A DNA stretch of 64,000 nt, from NCBI RefSeq assembly GCF_040438645.1, contig NZ_CP159253.1, forward strand, positions 4,516,501 to 4,580,500, read 5' to 3'. The notes beneath the pieces are model-generated. The model saw only the letters and a list, made by a program, of their open reading frames with translations. It made no database searches and was not told the DNA's origin. The position numbers and the translations under genes are program-made. This document shows, in pieces, positions 1 to 9,596 of this stretch (positions are counted from its first letter, which is position 1; every line of letters starts with the position of its first letter). This stretch comes from Mesorhizobium sp. WSM2240 (GTDB lineage: Bacteria > Pseudomonadota > Alphaproteobacteria > Rhizobiales > Rhizobiaceae).

Positions 1-594
1 GACGTTGCAGGTGACCGTATTGCCTTCCCAGCCGTCGATCGCCATGGTGCCGGTCGATTGGTAGCTGAGCGTCAGGTCGAAGCGCAATTCGCCGTCATAG
101 ATCTTGATCGTGCGCCCGCAGACTTCCGCCAGGCTGTCGGCGCGAACCAGCGTCGCCGAGAGCGGATCGGTGACCGTCCGCAAATGGGCGTTCGTGAGAG
201 GCACCCAGTCCTTGCCGCGCTTTTTCAGCGGCGGCACGTTGTCGGTCCTGGTGACGGAGCCGCCCTTGAAGCGGATCGAGGTCATCTGCGACTTCTTGCC
301 TTCAGTATAGTCGACGCGGAATGCCGTGGGCTGCGTCCTGTTGCCTGCGAAGCGGCCGGCAGCCGACACCGAGCCCTGCGTGTCATCGAAAAGCTGCGCC
401 AGCCCAGCGGCCGAAGCCGTGCCTTTCACCGAGAAGGAGTTGCCTTCGAAGGTGCTGTTGAAGGTCGAATACGCGACGGGGATGCCGAGGAATGTCACGG
501 AATACTCGCCGCTGAAGGATTGCAGCCCCTCTTTGCGCGGGGCGGGCACGGTCACCACCAGCGCGACCAGAAACGCCTGGAAAAGTCCCGCCAT
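1..594 (-). CDS. DUF3108 domain-containing exported protein (partial)
   Basis: The frame is open from the left edge of the window up to an ATG at 594; an in-frame GTG at 612 is an alternative start. The first residues, MAGLFQAFLVALVVTVPAP, look like a signal peptide, so the protein is probably periplasmic. The body (FSGEYSVTFLGIPVAYSTF, then a repeated beta-strand pattern) resembles DUF3108 proteins, whose role is not established. The C-terminus is missing because the window ends. It is divergent from rpmB, a common arrangement in Rhizobiales. Family assignment is from memory of the pattern. Confidence 0.75.
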   Translation of the reverse strand, partial: MAGLFQAFLVALVVTVPAPRKEGLQSFSGEYSVTFLGIPVAYSTFNSTFEGNSFSVKGTASAAGLAQLFDDTQGSVSAAGRFAGNRTQPTAFRVDYTEGKKSQMTSIRFKGGSVTRTDNVPPLKKRGKDWVPLTNAHLRTVTDPLSATLVRADSLAEVCGRTIKIYDGELRFDLTLSYQSTGTMAIDGWEGNTVTCNV

Positions 595-841
595 GGCGAT
601 GTCCTTGTTCACGCGGACGGCATGGCCGCCCGCAAATATCCCTGTCGCCTTGGTTCAAGCGAGAAATTCCGGCATTAGTGTGGATGCCGGCGGCCGCCGC
701 TCCCGCTCGGTTGCGGCTTGACGCCTGGCCGAAATGCCACTATGGAACGCCAACTTTTCCATGAGGCCGCTTGATGAGGCTGCGCGCCACCCGTCCTGGT
801 GCGCTACGATCAATGGCCGTTCGAGACCTGAAGGTACTGAA

Positions 842-1138
842 ATGTCCCGCGCTTGTGAACTGACCGGCAAGGCCGTTATGTCCGGCAACAATGTGAGCCA
901 CGCCAACAACAAGACGCGTCGCCGCTTCCTGCCCAATCTCCTCAACGTGACGCTGATCTCGGAGGCGCTGAACCAGAATGTGCGCCTGCGCATTTCGGCC
1001 AACGCACTGCGCACAGTCGAGCACCGCGGCGGCCTCGACGCTTTCCTGGCCAAGGCCGATGTCGCCGAGCTTTCACAGCGCGCGCGCCTGTTGAAGAAGC
1101 AGATCGCCAAGAAGGCCGCCGAACAGGCCGCCGCCTAA
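842..1138 (+). CDS. rpmB: 50S ribosomal protein L28
   Basis: The 98-residue product begins [20 protein letters not shown] and has the L28 core [11 protein letters not shown], followed by a basic, helical tail ending [15 protein letters not shown]28 is a structural protein of the large ribosomal subunit. Length fits alphaproteobacterial L28, which carries a longer C-terminus than the E. coli protein. An open frame extends upstream to 734, but homology starts at the ATG at 842. The gene is single, followed by a GC-rich hairpin at 1148-1168 and then the riboswitch-controlled transporter. Confidence 0.97.
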   Translation: MSRACELTGKAVMSGNNVSHANNKTRRRFLPNLLNVTLISEALNQNVRLRISANALRTVEHRGGLDAFLAKADVAELSQRARLLKKQIAKKAAEQAAA

Positions 1139-1147
1139 TTTCGCTTT

Positions 1148-1168
1148 CGGGCGGGGGACAACCGCCCG
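1148..1168 (+). terminator. GC-rich hairpin after rpmB, weak terminator
   Basis: CGGGCGG (1148-1154) and CCGCCCG (1162-1168) form a 7-bp stem with a 7-nt loop ten bases after the rpmB stop. There is no following T-run, so efficient intrinsic termination is doubtful. Confidence 0.3.
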
Positions 1169-1242
1169 GAGCTTGGTCCGTTCCGATAGCATCGAAATAG
1201 GCCAGGCTTCGCTTCACGGAGCGCCGTCTTTCAAGACCGCTC

Positions 1243-1272
1243 CCTGGTTCCATTACCCAGGCTAAAAAAATG
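1243..1272 (+). promoter_or_regulatory. preQ1 class I riboswitch overlapping the start codon
   Basis: Stem CCTGG (1243-1247) pairs with CCAGG (1257-1261) around the 9-nt loop TTCCATTAC. An A-rich tail CTAAAAAAATG follows. Loop bases CATT (1251-1254) can pair with AATG (1269-1272), giving the H-type pseudoknot typical of class I preQ1 aptamers. The tail pairing covers the ATG of the next gene, and AGG in the 3' stem strand is the only Shine-Dalgarno candidate, so ligand binding should block translation initiation. The downstream gene is a queuosine-precursor transporter, the expected target. Seen: stem, loop, tail and pairing; inferred: ligand identity. Confidence 0.82.
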
Positions 1273-1947
1273 AAATTCTCTTCCGCATATCTGCCTTTCG
1301 TGGCCGTCATGGCGCTTGTCGTCGTGGCATCGAACATCCTGGTACAGTTCCCCGTCGCGGGGCAGATCGGCGACCTGTCGCTCGCCGACCTTCTGACCTG
1401 GGGCGCCTTCGCCTATCCGTTCGCCTTCCTGGTCACCGATCTCGCCAACCGCCGCTACGGCCCCGAAATGGCGCGCCGCGTCGTGTTCGCCGGTTTCATG
1501 GTGGCGGTCGTCTGCTCGATTCTCATCCCGCCGCTGATGTTCCGCTACGGGCTGATCGGCTTCGATACCGCAGCCGACAGGCTGGCGCGCATCGCGATCG
1601 CGTCCGGTTCGGCCTTCCTGCTGGCCCAGCTTCTCGACATCACCGTCTTCAACCGGCTGCGCCGGCAAAGCTGGTGGCGCGCGCCGGTCATCGGCTCGCT
1701 GACCGGATCGGTGCTCGACACCGCAATGTTCTTCACAATCGCATTCGCCAGCGCCTTCGCCTTCGTCGGCCCCGACGATGCGTTCGCACTGGAGGCGGCG
1801 CCGCTGCTAGGCGTGCTGCCCGTCGAGGCGGCGCGCTGGATGTCATGGGCGCTGGGCGACCTTGCCGTGAAGCTTCTGATCGCCGTCTTCGCGCTGATCC
1901 CCTACCGGCTGATCGCGGCGCGCTGGAGTCAGCCCGCACTGGCTTAG
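1270..1947 (+). CDS. yhhQ: Queuosine precursor transporter (YhhQ/VUT family)
   Basis: The 225-residue integral membrane protein has about six hydrophobic segments and the family's look: early VVASNILVQFP, then FAYPFAFLVTDLANRRYG, and a C-terminal SLTGSVLDTAMFFTIAF followed by LGDLAVKLLIAVFALIPYR. Members of this COG1738 family import queuosine precursors (preQ0/preQ1) for tRNA modification. The ATG at 1270 lies inside the 3' tail of the preQ1 riboswitch, which supports both function and start. The next gene begins 12 nt after the stop and may be co-transcribed. Confidence 0.9.
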   Translation: MKFSSAYLPFVAVMALVVVASNILVQFPVAGQIGDLSLADLLTWGAFAYPFAFLVTDLANRRYGPEMARRVVFAGFMVAVVCSILIPPLMFRYGLIGFDTAADRLARIAIASGSAFLLAQLLDITVFNRLRRQSWWRAPVIGSLTGSVLDTAMFFTIAFASAFAFVGPDDAFALEAAPLLGVLPVEAARWMSWALGDLAVKLLIAVFALIPYRLIAARWSQPALA

Positions 1948-1958
1948 GACGGCAATTC

Positions 1959-2633
1959 GTGATTCCCTGGATCCAGCTCGATTCCGCGCAAATCCCCGAT
2001 GGAGGAGAACTCCGCCTCAAACGGCGCGGCGCCGAGTTTTCGATCATGCTCGGCACCAACGAATTGATGAACAGCCGGCTGAGCGGCTCCGAAGAGGCGC
2101 TCGCAAAACTCTCCTGCGACAGGATCCGCGGTCGCCGGGAACCGCACATTCTGATCGGCGGGCTGGGCATGGGATTTACCTTGCGCGCCGCTCTTGCCGA
2201 GATCGACGGCGACGCTCGCATCACCGTCGCTGAACTCGCGCCCGCGGTGGTGGCCTGGGCGCGCGGACCGATGGCCGAGATATTCGGCGGCTGCCTGGAC
2301 GATGCCCGCCTGACCATCCGCGAAACCGATGTGGGCGATCTGATACGATTGGCCGAGGGGCGTTACGACGCGGTCCTGCTCGACGTCGACAACGGCCCCG
2401 AAGGGCTTTCCCGCACCGCCAACGACGCCCTCTACGACCGGGCAGGTCTGAAAGCCGCTCGCGCGGCGTTGCGGCCGGGAGGCGTGCTGGCGGTCTGGTC
2501 GTCAGGACCGGATGCTGGTTTCACCCGGCGGCTGCGCGATGCGGGATTCTCCGTCGAGGAGGTCGGAATACGCGCCAACGGCAGGCGCGGCGCCAGGCAT
2601 GTGATCTGGATCGCGATCAACACCGGGCGCTAG
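1959..2633 (+). CDS. Spermidine-synthase-like methyltransferase-fold protein
   Basis: The 224-residue protein has a Rossmann-type core: ILIGGLGMGFTLRAAL (SAM/nucleotide-binding glycine loop), then ITVAELAPAVVAW, and DAVLLDVDNGPEG, as in SpeE/spermine-synthase-like proteins. I place the start at GTG 1959, preceded by AGGA at 1946-1949; an ATG at 2047 would cut the N-terminal beta region. Such proteins in Rhizobiales are annotated as spermidine synthase, but the substrate cannot be read here and a different small-molecule methyl- or aminopropyl-transferase is possible. It is 12 nt downstream of the transporter. Confidence 0.72.
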   Translation: MIPWIQLDSAQIPDGGELRLKRRGAEFSIMLGTNELMNSRLSGSEEALAKLSCDRIRGRREPHILIGGLGMGFTLRAALAEIDGDARITVAELAPAVVAWARGPMAEIFGGCLDDARLTIRETDVGDLIRLAEGRYDAVLLDVDNGPEGLSRTANDALYDRAGLKAARAALRPGGVLAVWSSGPDAGFTRRLRDAGFSVEEVGIRANGRRGARHVIWIAINTGR

Positions 2634-2795
2634 CTCGCGCGCCCAATCCTCGCGGCGAATGCCGGTTCACCAGCCAAACGAGAGGCATGCCGTGCCAACG
2701 GTCCTTTCCTGTGCTAAGGGCTGAACCCGTCAACTCGGCAACCTGCGGCTGTATCGCGGACCGCATGGAACAGCAATCGCGGACCAGGACCGTCG

Positions 2796-3788
2796 ATGAC
2801 CAAACGTTTGCTTCTCTGGCTCCTGGGCATAGTCGTCGTGCTCATCGTGGCGGTCGTGCTGGCCTTCCGGCTCAGCCCCTGGCCGTCGGTGGCGATCATC
2901 CAGGAGGCGTTCTCCCGTGGCGACCGGGCATCTGAAGCCGCGCTCGAGAAGCACGTCCCGGACAACATCCTCACGCGGCGGGATCTCGCCTATGGCGACG
3001 GACCGGACGAGATGTTCGACATCTATTATCCCGAGGGCGCCGACGGGCCGCTGCCGACAATCGTCTGGGTGCATGGCGGCGGATGGGTGGCCGGCAGCAA
3101 GGAAGGCGTCGCCAACTATCTGAAGATTCTGGCCGGCCGCGGCTACACGACCGTGGGTCTGGAATATTCACACGGCTTCGGCGTGACCTATCCCAAGCCG
3201 GTCGAGCAGGTGAACGCAGCACTCGGCCATCTCGTTCGCAATGCCGCCGGTCTCAATATCGACCCCGACACGATCATCTTAGCCGGCGATTCTGCCGGGG
3301 CGCAGATTGCAGCACAGGTCGCCATCATCACCACCGATCCGGCCTATGCCGGGCAGGTTGGCATTGCACCGCAGCTGAACCCCGATCGGCTTGCCGCCAT
3401 CCTGCTGCTCTCCGGCGCCTATGACATCGAATCGGTCGATTTGGAGGGCAATTACGGCTGGCTCGCCAGAACGGTGCTCTGGGCTTATTCGGGAACCAGG
3501 GACTTCATGAGGGATGAGCGGTTCAGGCTGGCTTCCGTGACGAACTACGTGACCAACGCTTTCCCGCCGGCCTTTATCTCAAGCGGCAACGGCGATCCCC
3601 TCGCACCACAGGCTGTAGCGTTGGTGCGAAGGCTTGAGGAATTGAACGTGGAGGTGGACAGCCTTTTCTTCCCGGCCAACTACAGCCCGCCGCTGCCGCA
3701 TGAATATCAGTTCAACCTCGATATCGCCGCGGGTCAGGAGGCGCTCGATCGCATGCTCGCCTTTATGGCGGCAAATGTTGAGCGGTAG
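2796..3788 (+). CDS. Membrane-anchored alpha/beta hydrolase (HSL-type esterase)
   Basis: The 330-residue protein starts with a single hydrophobic segment (residues 5-24), likely an N-terminal anchor. It carries the oxyanion motif HGGGW (93-97) and the nucleophile elbow GDSAG with Ser about 166. A late Asp in NGDPLAP and a His in PHEYQF complete a plausible catalytic triad of the hormone-sensitive-lipase (alpha/beta hydrolase 3) type. Substrate is unknown; short-chain esters are typical for the family. Its stop lies 5 nt from the stop of the convergent membrane-protein gene. Confidence 0.85.
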   Translation: MTKRLLLWLLGIVVVLIVAVVLAFRLSPWPSVAIIQEAFSRGDRASEAALEKHVPDNILTRRDLAYGDGPDEMFDIYYPEGADGPLPTIVWVHGGGWVAGSKEGVANYLKILAGRGYTTVGLEYSHGFGVTYPKPVEQVNAALGHLVRNAAGLNIDPDTIILAGDSAGAQIAAQVAIITTDPAYAGQVGIAPQLNPDRLAAILLLSGAYDIESVDLEGNYGWLARTVLWAYSGTRDFMRDERFRLASVTNYVTNAFPPAFISSGNGDPLAPQAVALVRRLEELNVEVDSLFFPANYSPPLPHEYQFNLDIAAGQEALDRMLAFMAANVER

Positions 3789-3793
3789 GATGG

Positions 3794-4219
3794 CTATGGC
3801 AGCGCTGGCCTTGTCCTGCGCCTGGCTTCGAATGCGAGCGCCGTCAGCGGACCGACGATGAGCCACTGCACGGCGGTGAATGCCGTCTCGATGACGAGAT
3901 AATCGGGAACGGAGGTCATCACGTTCTTGGCCCCGACGGCGATGGTCGTGAAGCTCCAGGAAAGCAAGGCGCCAAGCGCGGCATAACGCAGCCCGCGCGC
4001 AAACCAGCCATCGCCGCTTCCCGCGAACATCCTGTCGAAGATGTAGGCGAAGATCACAGCTTGGATCAGGATCGAGACGAGGCCAAACGGCACGATGATG
4101 TCATCGCGATAGATTTGCAGCGCCTTGTAGTAACCCTCGAAGAGGATGAGGTGCCAGACAAAGCCGAGCGCAAAGGTCGGCACGAGGTAGGCAAGCACCG
4201 GCAAAACGTAGCGTTTCAT
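3794..4219 (-). CDS. Small integral membrane protein
   Basis: The 141-residue product MKRYVLPVLAYLVPTFALGF has about four hydrophobic segments. I chose the ATG at 4219 because GGAGGGA lies about 9 nt upstream; a GTG eight codons earlier lacks such support. No catalytic motif is visible. It is transcribed divergently from an HxlR regulator, with the paired operator sites in between, so it is a likely target of that regulator. I do not recognise a named family beyond a resemblance to uncharacterised DUF1761/DUF2177-like membrane proteins. Confidence 0.7.
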   Translation of the reverse strand: MKRYVLPVLAYLVPTFALGFVWHLILFEGYYKALQIYRDDIIVPFGLVSILIQAVIFAYIFDRMFAGSGDGWFARGLRYAALGALLSWSFTTIAVGAKNVMTSVPDYLVIETAFTAVQWLIVGPLTALAFEARRRTRPALP

Positions 4220-4290
4220 CACTTTCGTCCCTCCGCGAACCACGACGGTTCCCGCCGGCTCCGCCGTCTAGAAATCCGCGGGCCATAGCG

Positions 4291-4351
4291 ACTTTCATTT
4301 TGCAAGTCACCGTATGGAACCATATATCGGTGCCACTTGCAACATGAAAGT
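4291..4351. promoter_or_regulatory. Twin operator of the HxlR regulator
   Basis: Two 17-bp sites, ACTTTCATTTTGCAAGT (4291-4307) and ACTTGCAACATGAAAGT (4335-4351), are each dyads (ACTTKCA-N3-TGMAAGT) and are inverted copies of each other, matching at 16 of 17 positions. Their centres are 44 bp apart. Inner inverted repeats CACCG/CGGTG and TATGG/CCATA sit between them. The sites lie between two divergent genes, as expected for an autoregulating HxlR protein. Confidence 0.7.
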
Positions 4352-4367
4352 CGAGAGGTGCGCTTTG

Positions 4368-4781
4368 GTGTATCCGCAGTTCCGTTCGCCCTGCCCCGTC
4401 GCATCAGCGCTCGATCTGGTGGGCGACAAATGGAGCCTGGTGGTGCTGCGGACGATCTTTGCAGGCCGCCATCGCTACAATGAACTCGCCGACATCACCG
4501 AGAAAATCTCGACCAATATCCTGGCCGACCGGCTCGCGCGGCTTGAGGCGTACGGGCTGATCACGAAACGTGCCTATCAGCATAATCCGGAGCGCTTCGA
4601 ATATCACCTGACGAGGCGGGGAGCGGATTTTCTTCCGATTCTGCAGCAGCTCGCCCTTTGGGCGCGGGAACATATTCCGGACCGCTGGTCGCTGCCGGAC
4701 TGGTTCGCCGAAGGAAAGGCCGCGCAGTTTTATCCTGATCTCGGGACAGAGGACACCGCGTTCAGTCCTCGTGCAGGATGA
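4368..4781 (+). CDS. HxlR-family winged-helix transcriptional regulator
   Basis: The product has the HxlR signature: CPVASALDLVGDKWSLVVLRTIFAG, then RYNELADITEKIS, ILADRLARLEAYGLI and the wing RFEYHLTRRGADF. I place the start at GTG 4368 (TTG 4365 is equally possible) because GAGAGG at 4353-4358 is a good Shine-Dalgarno. The ATG at 4344 lies inside operator site 2 and has no such site, and the ATG at 4314 lies between the two operators. The resulting protein is about 137 residues, normal for HxlR. It probably represses itself and the divergent membrane gene. A Cys near the N-terminus (SPCPVA) is conserved in redox- or quinone-sensing members. Confidence 0.85.
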   Translation: MYPQFRSPCPVASALDLVGDKWSLVVLRTIFAGRHRYNELADITEKISTNILADRLARLEAYGLITKRAYQHNPERFEYHLTRRGADFLPILQQLALWAREHIPDRWSLPDWFAEGKAAQFYPDLGTEDTAFSPRAG

Positions 4782-5850
4782 ATTCCAGATAGAGGTTTCG
4801 CTGCAGGATGGAGTGGTTGTCGTCGGAGATCAGCGATACGATTTGAGCGCCGTCGGCGCGCCGCCAGACGTCGAGCCCCTCCATATTGTCGATCTGGTAG
4901 CTCATGTCGGCTTCGAGCAGCACCGGCCCGTCGGCGACCACGCCTCTGGCGATAGACTCGCCGTAAATGCGTCGCAGCCGCATCTTCACGCCTTCCGCCA
5001 TGGTGTAGCTGCGCTCGAGCAGCAAGAGGTCGCCGTCGGGCAGGAAGGCGCCGTCGGTGATGTCGAAATTGCCGTTGCGCTTAACCGTGAACACGCCGCG
5101 GTTGGGGCCTTCGATGATTGCGGCGAAGATGTTGCCCTTCTTATCGAGGCTCTTTTCCGAAACGATTACCAGTCCGCCCTCGTGCTGCCCGTGCGGATGG
5201 GCATGGGTGACGGTCTCAAAGCCGCGATTTTGGCGCAACTCGTTTGCCGGCACCAGAAATTCCAGTTGGCCGAAGGCGGCCTTCATGCCGTCCGGCTCGA
5301 TCCTGAACTGCGCGATGCGATGGTTGCGTTCGAAGCCGACAGTGGCGACGCCATCCCTGACTGCGAGCCCCTCGGCGTCGACCAGCCATTTCCGGTCGAC
5401 GGATTGTCCGCTCTCGTCGACCATCTGGGTCATTCGGAAATTTTTCATGCCGACCGGGCGCTGCTCGGCGTCGCGGACGATAGTTCCAAAGAACCAGAAG
5501 CCGGTATCGGCGACGCCGATGAAATCGGCGCCGGGCGTGATGAAGCGAAAGGCCGAAAGCGCGCCGAGATCGCGGGAGGAGGAGGTGAGTTCCAGCCCGC
5601 CGACGAATTCCAGTGCCCCGAATCTCTTGTTCTCACGCCCGATGTGGAAATTCGCGATCGGGCGGGCGGAGATGTCGATTTGACCGACGGCGGATTGGGC
5701 GAAGGTGGGCGCTGGAGAGATAAAAAAGGCTGCAAGGGCCAGCGCAAAAGTTGCAGTTCGTACAGGCTGACGTCGGACGGCGCGGCGAAGGAATGTTGAA
5801 TCAAAAGATTTGATGCAGTGCCGCAGCGCTGAGAGTGTTTGTCTTGTCAC
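4762..5850 (-). CDS. Esterase-like activity of phytase family protein
   Basis: The 362-residue protein has a twin-basic N-terminus and a hydrophobic segment ending SPAPTFAQS, so it is probably exported. The body matches the esterase-like phytase domain pattern: [54 protein letters not shown], and the C-terminal [12 protein letters not shown] and LISDDNHS. Function in the family is poorly known; a beta-propeller fold is expected. The start overlaps the cobT stop by 4 nt, suggesting coupling to cobT, and the 3' end overlaps the convergent HxlR gene by 20 nt. Confidence 0.82.
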   Translation of the reverse strand: MTRQTLSALRHCIKSFDSTFLRRAVRRQPVRTATFALALAAFFISPAPTFAQSAVGQIDISARPIANFHIGRENKRFGALEFVGGLELTSSSRDLGALSAFRFITPGADFIGVADTGFWFFGTIVRDAEQRPVGMKNFRMTQMVDESGQSVDRKWLVDAEGLAVRDGVATVGFERNHRIAQFRIEPDGMKAAFGQLEFLVPANELRQNRGFETVTHAHPHGQHEGGLVIVSEKSLDKKGNIFAAIIEGPNRGVFTVKRNGNFDITDGAFLPDGDLLLLERSYTMAEGVKMRLRRIYGESIARGVVADGPVLLEADMSYQIDNMEGLDVWRRADGAQIVSLISDDNHSILQRNLYLEFILHED

Positions 5851-7745
5851 CCCGCCCGCCTCAACCCGCCGCGGCGGGTTTCCCGCACACTCTCCTCGCC
5901 GAACAATGAGGCGAGTTGCTCGGTCATCGCGCCGGCCAGTTCCTCGGCGTCGACGATAGTGACGGCGCGGCGATAGTAGCGCGTCACGTCATGGCCGATA
6001 CCGATGGCCAGAAGCTCGACCGGCGAGCGCGTCTCGATCAGTTCGATCACCGCGCGTAGGTGTCGCTCCAGGTAATTGCCCGGATTGACCGACAGCGTCG
6101 AATCGTCGACCGGCGCGCCGTCGGAGATCATCATCAGGATCTTGCGCTGCTCGGGACGTGCGATCAGGCGCTGATGCGCCCACAGAAGCGCCTCTCCGTC
6201 GATATTTTCCTTGAGCAGGCCCTCGCGCATCATCAGGCCGAGATTGCGCCGCGCCCGCCGCCACGGCGTGTCGGCCGATTTGTAGATGATGTGGCGCAAA
6301 TCGTTGAGGCGGCCGGGGGTCGGCGGTTTGCCGTCCTTCAGCCATTTCTCGCGCGCCTGCCCACCCTTCCAGGCGCGGGTGGTGAAACCCAGAATTTCGA
6401 CCGAAACGCCGCAGCGCTCCAGCGTGCGCGCGAGAATGTCGGCGCAGGTGGCGGCGACCGTGATCGGCCGGCCGCGCATGGAGCCCGAATTGTCGAGCAC
6501 CAGCGTCACCACCGTGTCGCGGAATTTGGTGTCGCGCTCCTGCTTGAAGGAGAGCGGCTGCATCGGATCGATGACCACGCGCACCAAGCGCGCCGGGTCG
6601 AGGTATCCTTCTTCCAGATCGAAATCCCAGGAACGGTTCTGCTGTGCCATCAGGCGGCGCTGCAACCGGTTGGCAAGACGGCCGACCACGCCCTGCAGAT
6701 TGGCGAGTTGCTTGTCGAGAAAGGCGCGCAGGCGGTCGAGTTCTTCCTCGTCGCACAGTTCCTCGGCGCCCACGGTTTCGTCGAAGGCGGTGGTGAATAC
6801 CTTATAGTCGACCTGGCGCGGCAGGTCAGCAAAGGGATTGTCCTTGCGCTTGGCTTCGCCCGGCGTCTCGGCGTCGGCGTCCTCGTCGTCGGAAACATCC
6901 TCGGCGGTGGCGTCGGAGGCTTCCATCTCACCCTGCTGCTCTTCCTCGGAAGCGGCTTCGGCATCTTCGGCCTGCGACTGCTCGGCGCCGGAATCGGCCT
7001 CGCCACCCTCCTCGCTGTTTTCCTCGCCCTGCGGCTGGTTTTCCTCGCTGTCTTCGGACTCTTCGCTCTCTTGGTCTTCGCCGAGTTCCTCGGCCATCTC
7101 CATGGAGGCGAGCATCTCACGCACGACGCGGGCGAAGGCCTGCTGGTCGTCCAGCTTGCCGGCCAGCCCGTCGAGATCGGCGCCGGCCTTTTCCTCCACC
7201 CATTTGCGCCAGAGATTGACCATGCGCTCGCCGCTCTTCGGCGCGGCGCGGCCGGTCAGCTTCTCGCGCACCATCAGCGCCAGTGCTTCCTCGATCGGCG
7301 CGTCGGCCTGATCGCGGACGTCGGCGAGATTGGCTTTGGCGTATTTGTCCTCGAGCATCGAGCCGATATTGTCGGCGACGCCGGCCATTGCGCGAGAACC
7401 GATCGCCTCGACGCGGGCCTGCTCGACGGCGTCGTAGACGGCGCGCGCCTGCTTGCCTTCCGGCGCGAATTTCGAGTGGATGCGGAGATCGTGGCAAGCT
7501 CGCTTCAGCGCCATGGAATCGCCCAGGCCCCGGGTCACCGAAATATCCGTCGCGGTCGGCTTCTTCGGTATTTCGGGCAGGCGGGCGCGGCTGCCGGCAA
7601 GCGCCGGCTTGTCCTTGGCGAAGCCGACTTCCAGTTCGTGGTCGCCGGAAATCGCTCGCATGCAGACCGTCACCGCACGCTTGAACACATCGGCGTCGCC
7701 GCCGGTCTTAGGCTTGTTGCGTATATTGTCGCCCGGACCCGCCAT
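5847..7745 (-). CDS. cobT: Cobaltochelatase subunit CobT
   Basis: The 632-residue protein has the CobT architecture: an N-terminal domain, a strongly acidic Glu/Asp-rich middle ([20 protein letters not shown] and neighbours), and a C-terminal von Willebrand A domain with a MIDAS motif [11 protein letters not shown]. CobT and the AAA+ CobS form the chaperone-like motor that, with CobN, inserts cobalt into hydrogenobyrinic acid a,c-diamide in the aerobic B12 pathway. It lies 12 nt downstream of cobS on the same strand. CobN is not in the window, which is normal in Rhizobiales. Confidence 0.96.
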   Translation of the reverse strand: MAGPGDNIRNKPKTGGDADVFKRAVTVCMRAISGDHELEVGFAKDKPALAGSRARLPEIPKKPTATDISVTRGLGDSMALKRACHDLRIHSKFAPEGKQARAVYDAVEQARVEAIGSRAMAGVADNIGSMLEDKYAKANLADVRDQADAPIEEALALMVREKLTGRAAPKSGERMVNLWRKWVEEKAGADLDGLAGKLDDQQAFARVVREMLASMEMAEELGEDQESEESEDSEENQPQGEENSEEGGEADSGAEQSQAEDAEAASEEEQQGEMEASDATAEDVSDDEDADAETPGEAKRKDNPFADLPRQVDYKVFTTAFDETVGAEELCDEEELDRLRAFLDKQLANLQGVVGRLANRLQRRLMAQQNRSWDFDLEEGYLDPARLVRVVIDPMQPLSFKQERDTKFRDTVVTLVLDNSGSMRGRPITVAATCADILARTLERCGVSVEILGFTTRAWKGGQAREKWLKDGKPPTPGRLNDLRHIIYKSADTPWRRARRNLGLMMREGLLKENIDGEALLWAHQRLIARPEQRKILMMISDGAPVDDSTLSVNPGNYLERHLRAVIELIETRSPVELLAIGIGHDVTRYYRRAVTIVDAEELAGAMTEQLASLFGEESVRETRRGGLRRAG

Positions 7746-7757
7746 CGCTCCCCGATC

Positions 7758-8744
7758 TTAGCCCAGCACCACGTTCGCCGCGCTCTCCGGCAGTTCCTCG
7801 CCGAAGGCGCGCTGGTAGAACTCGGCCACGATGGTGCGCTCGAGTTCATCGCATTTGTTGAGGAAGGTCAGCCGGAACGCCATGCCGACATCGCCGAATA
7901 TCTCGGCGTTCTCGGCCCAGGTTATGACCGTACGCGGGCTCATCACCGTCGAAAGGTCGCCATTCATGAAAGCCGAGCGGGTCATGTCGGCGACGCGAAC
8001 CATCTTGCCCACGATTTCACGGCCCTTGTCGTTGCGGTAGTGCTTGGCCTTTGCCAGCACGATCGCGGCCTCGTTGTCGTGCGGCAGGTAGTTGAGCGTA
8101 GTGACGATCGACCAGCGGTCCATCTGCGCCTGGTTGATCTGCTGCGTGCCGTGATAGAGGCCGGTGGTGTCGCCGAGGCCGACCGTGTTGGCGGTGGCGA
8201 ACAGGCGGAACGCCGGATGCGGGCGGATGACGCGGCTCTGGTCGAGCAGGGTCAGGCGGCCGGCAGATTCCAGCACGCGCTGGATGACGAACATCACGTC
8301 GGGGCGGCCGGCGTCGTATTCGTCGAACACCAGCGCGACATTGTGCTGATAAGCCCAGGGCAGGATGCCGTCGCGAAATTCCGTGACCTGCATGCCCTCC
8401 TTGACCACGATCGCGTCCTTACCGACGAGATCGATGCGGCTAACATGGCTGTCGAGATTGACGCGGACGCAGGGCCAGTTGAGACGAGCCGCAATCTGCT
8501 CGATATGGGTCGACTTGCCGGTGCCGTGATAGCCGGACACAATGACGCGGCGGTTGTAGGCGAAGCCGGCCAGGATGGCCATGGTCGTCTGGCGGTCGAA
8601 CAGATAGTCGGGGTCGATGTCCGGCACATGCGCGTCGGCGGCAGAATAGGCCGGCACCACCATCTTCGATTCGAAGCCGAATTTCTCTTTGACCGACACG
8701 GTGGTGTCTGGAAGGTTTGCGATGTCGCGATCGACTTTATTCAT
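7758..8744 (-). CDS. cobS: Cobaltochelatase subunit CobS (AAA+ ATPase)
   Basis: The 328-residue AAA+ protein contains Walker [10 protein letters not shown] (about residues 71-79), Walker [15 protein letters not shown] and sensor region [21 protein letters not shown]. Length and motifs match CobS. It powers cobalt insertion by CobN together with CobT, encoded immediately downstream. The upstream gene is a J-domain protein in the same direction, 86 nt away, an order found in many Rhizobiales. Confidence 0.97.
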   Translation of the reverse strand: MNKVDRDIANLPDTTVSVKEKFGFESKMVVPAYSAADAHVPDIDPDYLFDRQTTMAILAGFAYNRRVIVSGYHGTGKSTHIEQIAARLNWPCVRVNLDSHVSRIDLVGKDAIVVKEGMQVTEFRDGILPWAYQHNVALVFDEYDAGRPDVMFVIQRVLESAGRLTLLDQSRVIRPHPAFRLFATANTVGLGDTTGLYHGTQQINQAQMDRWSIVTTLNYLPHDNEAAIVLAKAKHYRNDKGREIVGKMVRVADMTRSAFMNGDLSTVMSPRTVITWAENAEIFGDVGMAFRLTFLNKCDELERTIVAEFYQRAFGEELPESAANVVLG

Positions 8745-8830
8745 CTAGACCATCAATCTCCACGCGCGAAAGCATCACCTTTCGCCGGCAATCTCTTTCT
8801 CTCGGGCGCGGTCTTTAACAGAACGGCGGT

Positions 8831-9451
8831 TTAACACAAACCCGCTTGTTTGAGCACGCGATATGCCTGCAGCACATCACGGAACCGGTCTTCCGAACCC
8901 CTGTCGCCGCCATTGGCGTCCGGATGGTGGCGCTTCACCAGTTCCTTATAGCGCGCCTTGATGTCCGCGCCAGTCGCCTTGACGGTTAGACCAAGCGTTT
9001 CCAGCGCCTTGGCCTCAAGCGGCTTGGCCTTGCGCTCGCGCGGCTCCGAGCGGTCACGCGGCCCGTCGAACAGGTTGAAGGGATCGCGGACGCGGTTGTA
9101 GTAGCCGGCGCGGCCGGAGCGCTTGGTGGCGAAATCCGGCGAGGAGCGCGCATTGCCGTTGGAGCCCATGGCCCAAGTCGGCCGATGGCCGGTCAGCGCC
9201 TCCTTCTGGAAGCGGGCGATCTCCGAATCCGGCACGCCGGAGAAATAGTTGAAGCCCTTATTGTACTCGCGCACATGCTCGAAGCAGAACTTGAAGTACT
9301 CGCCTTCCTTCATGCGGCCAACCGGCGCGCGATGCGTGCCGGCTTCGCTGCAGCCGTCCCATTGGCAGATCGGCGCGCGCGGCTCGGCCTCCGCCGCTTT
9401 GCGGTCGGGGCGCACGCGAATCTTTTCGAAATATTTCGAATACGTACTCAT
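8831..9451 (-). CDS. J-domain (DnaJ-like) molecular chaperone protein
   Basis: The 206-residue protein has a C-terminal J domain with the diagnostic HPD triad (LVKRHHPDANGGD) and the following helix RFRDVLQAYRVLK. The N-terminal part carries CQWDGCSEAGTHRAP and FCFEHVREYNKGFNYF, a Cys/His pattern that could bind zinc. It is the small rhizobial DnaJ-like protein encoded between bolA and cobS, not full-length DnaJ: it lacks the G/F region and CR domain. A J domain stimulates Hsp70 ATPase; the client is unknown. It is divergent from bolA. Confidence 0.9.
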   Translation of the reverse strand: MSTYSKYFEKIRVRPDRKAAEAEPRAPICQWDGCSEAGTHRAPVGRMKEGEYFKFCFEHVREYNKGFNYFSGVPDSEIARFQKEALTGHRPTWAMGSNGNARSSPDFATKRSGRAGYYNRVRDPFNLFDGPRDRSEPRERKAKPLEAKALETLGLTVKATGADIKARYKELVKRHHPDANGGDRGSEDRFRDVLQAYRVLKQAGLC

Positions 9452-9596
9452 CTCGACCCATTTATGGGGTGTTCGCGATACGAAACAAGAATTGACATTT
9501 TGGCGACGATCGCCCTAACCCGCTGAATCGCGGATTAATCCAAGAGTTCGGTGTTTTTTGTGGCGGCGCCGGCATATGTGGGCGAAGGAGACGGCA

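Noticed and set aside
6060..8834. Open frame of 924 codons antisense to cobT and cobS
   Set aside because: It is the mirror of two well-supported genes in GC-rich DNA. Its composition is skewed to His, Ala, Val and Arg and it has no recognisable domain.
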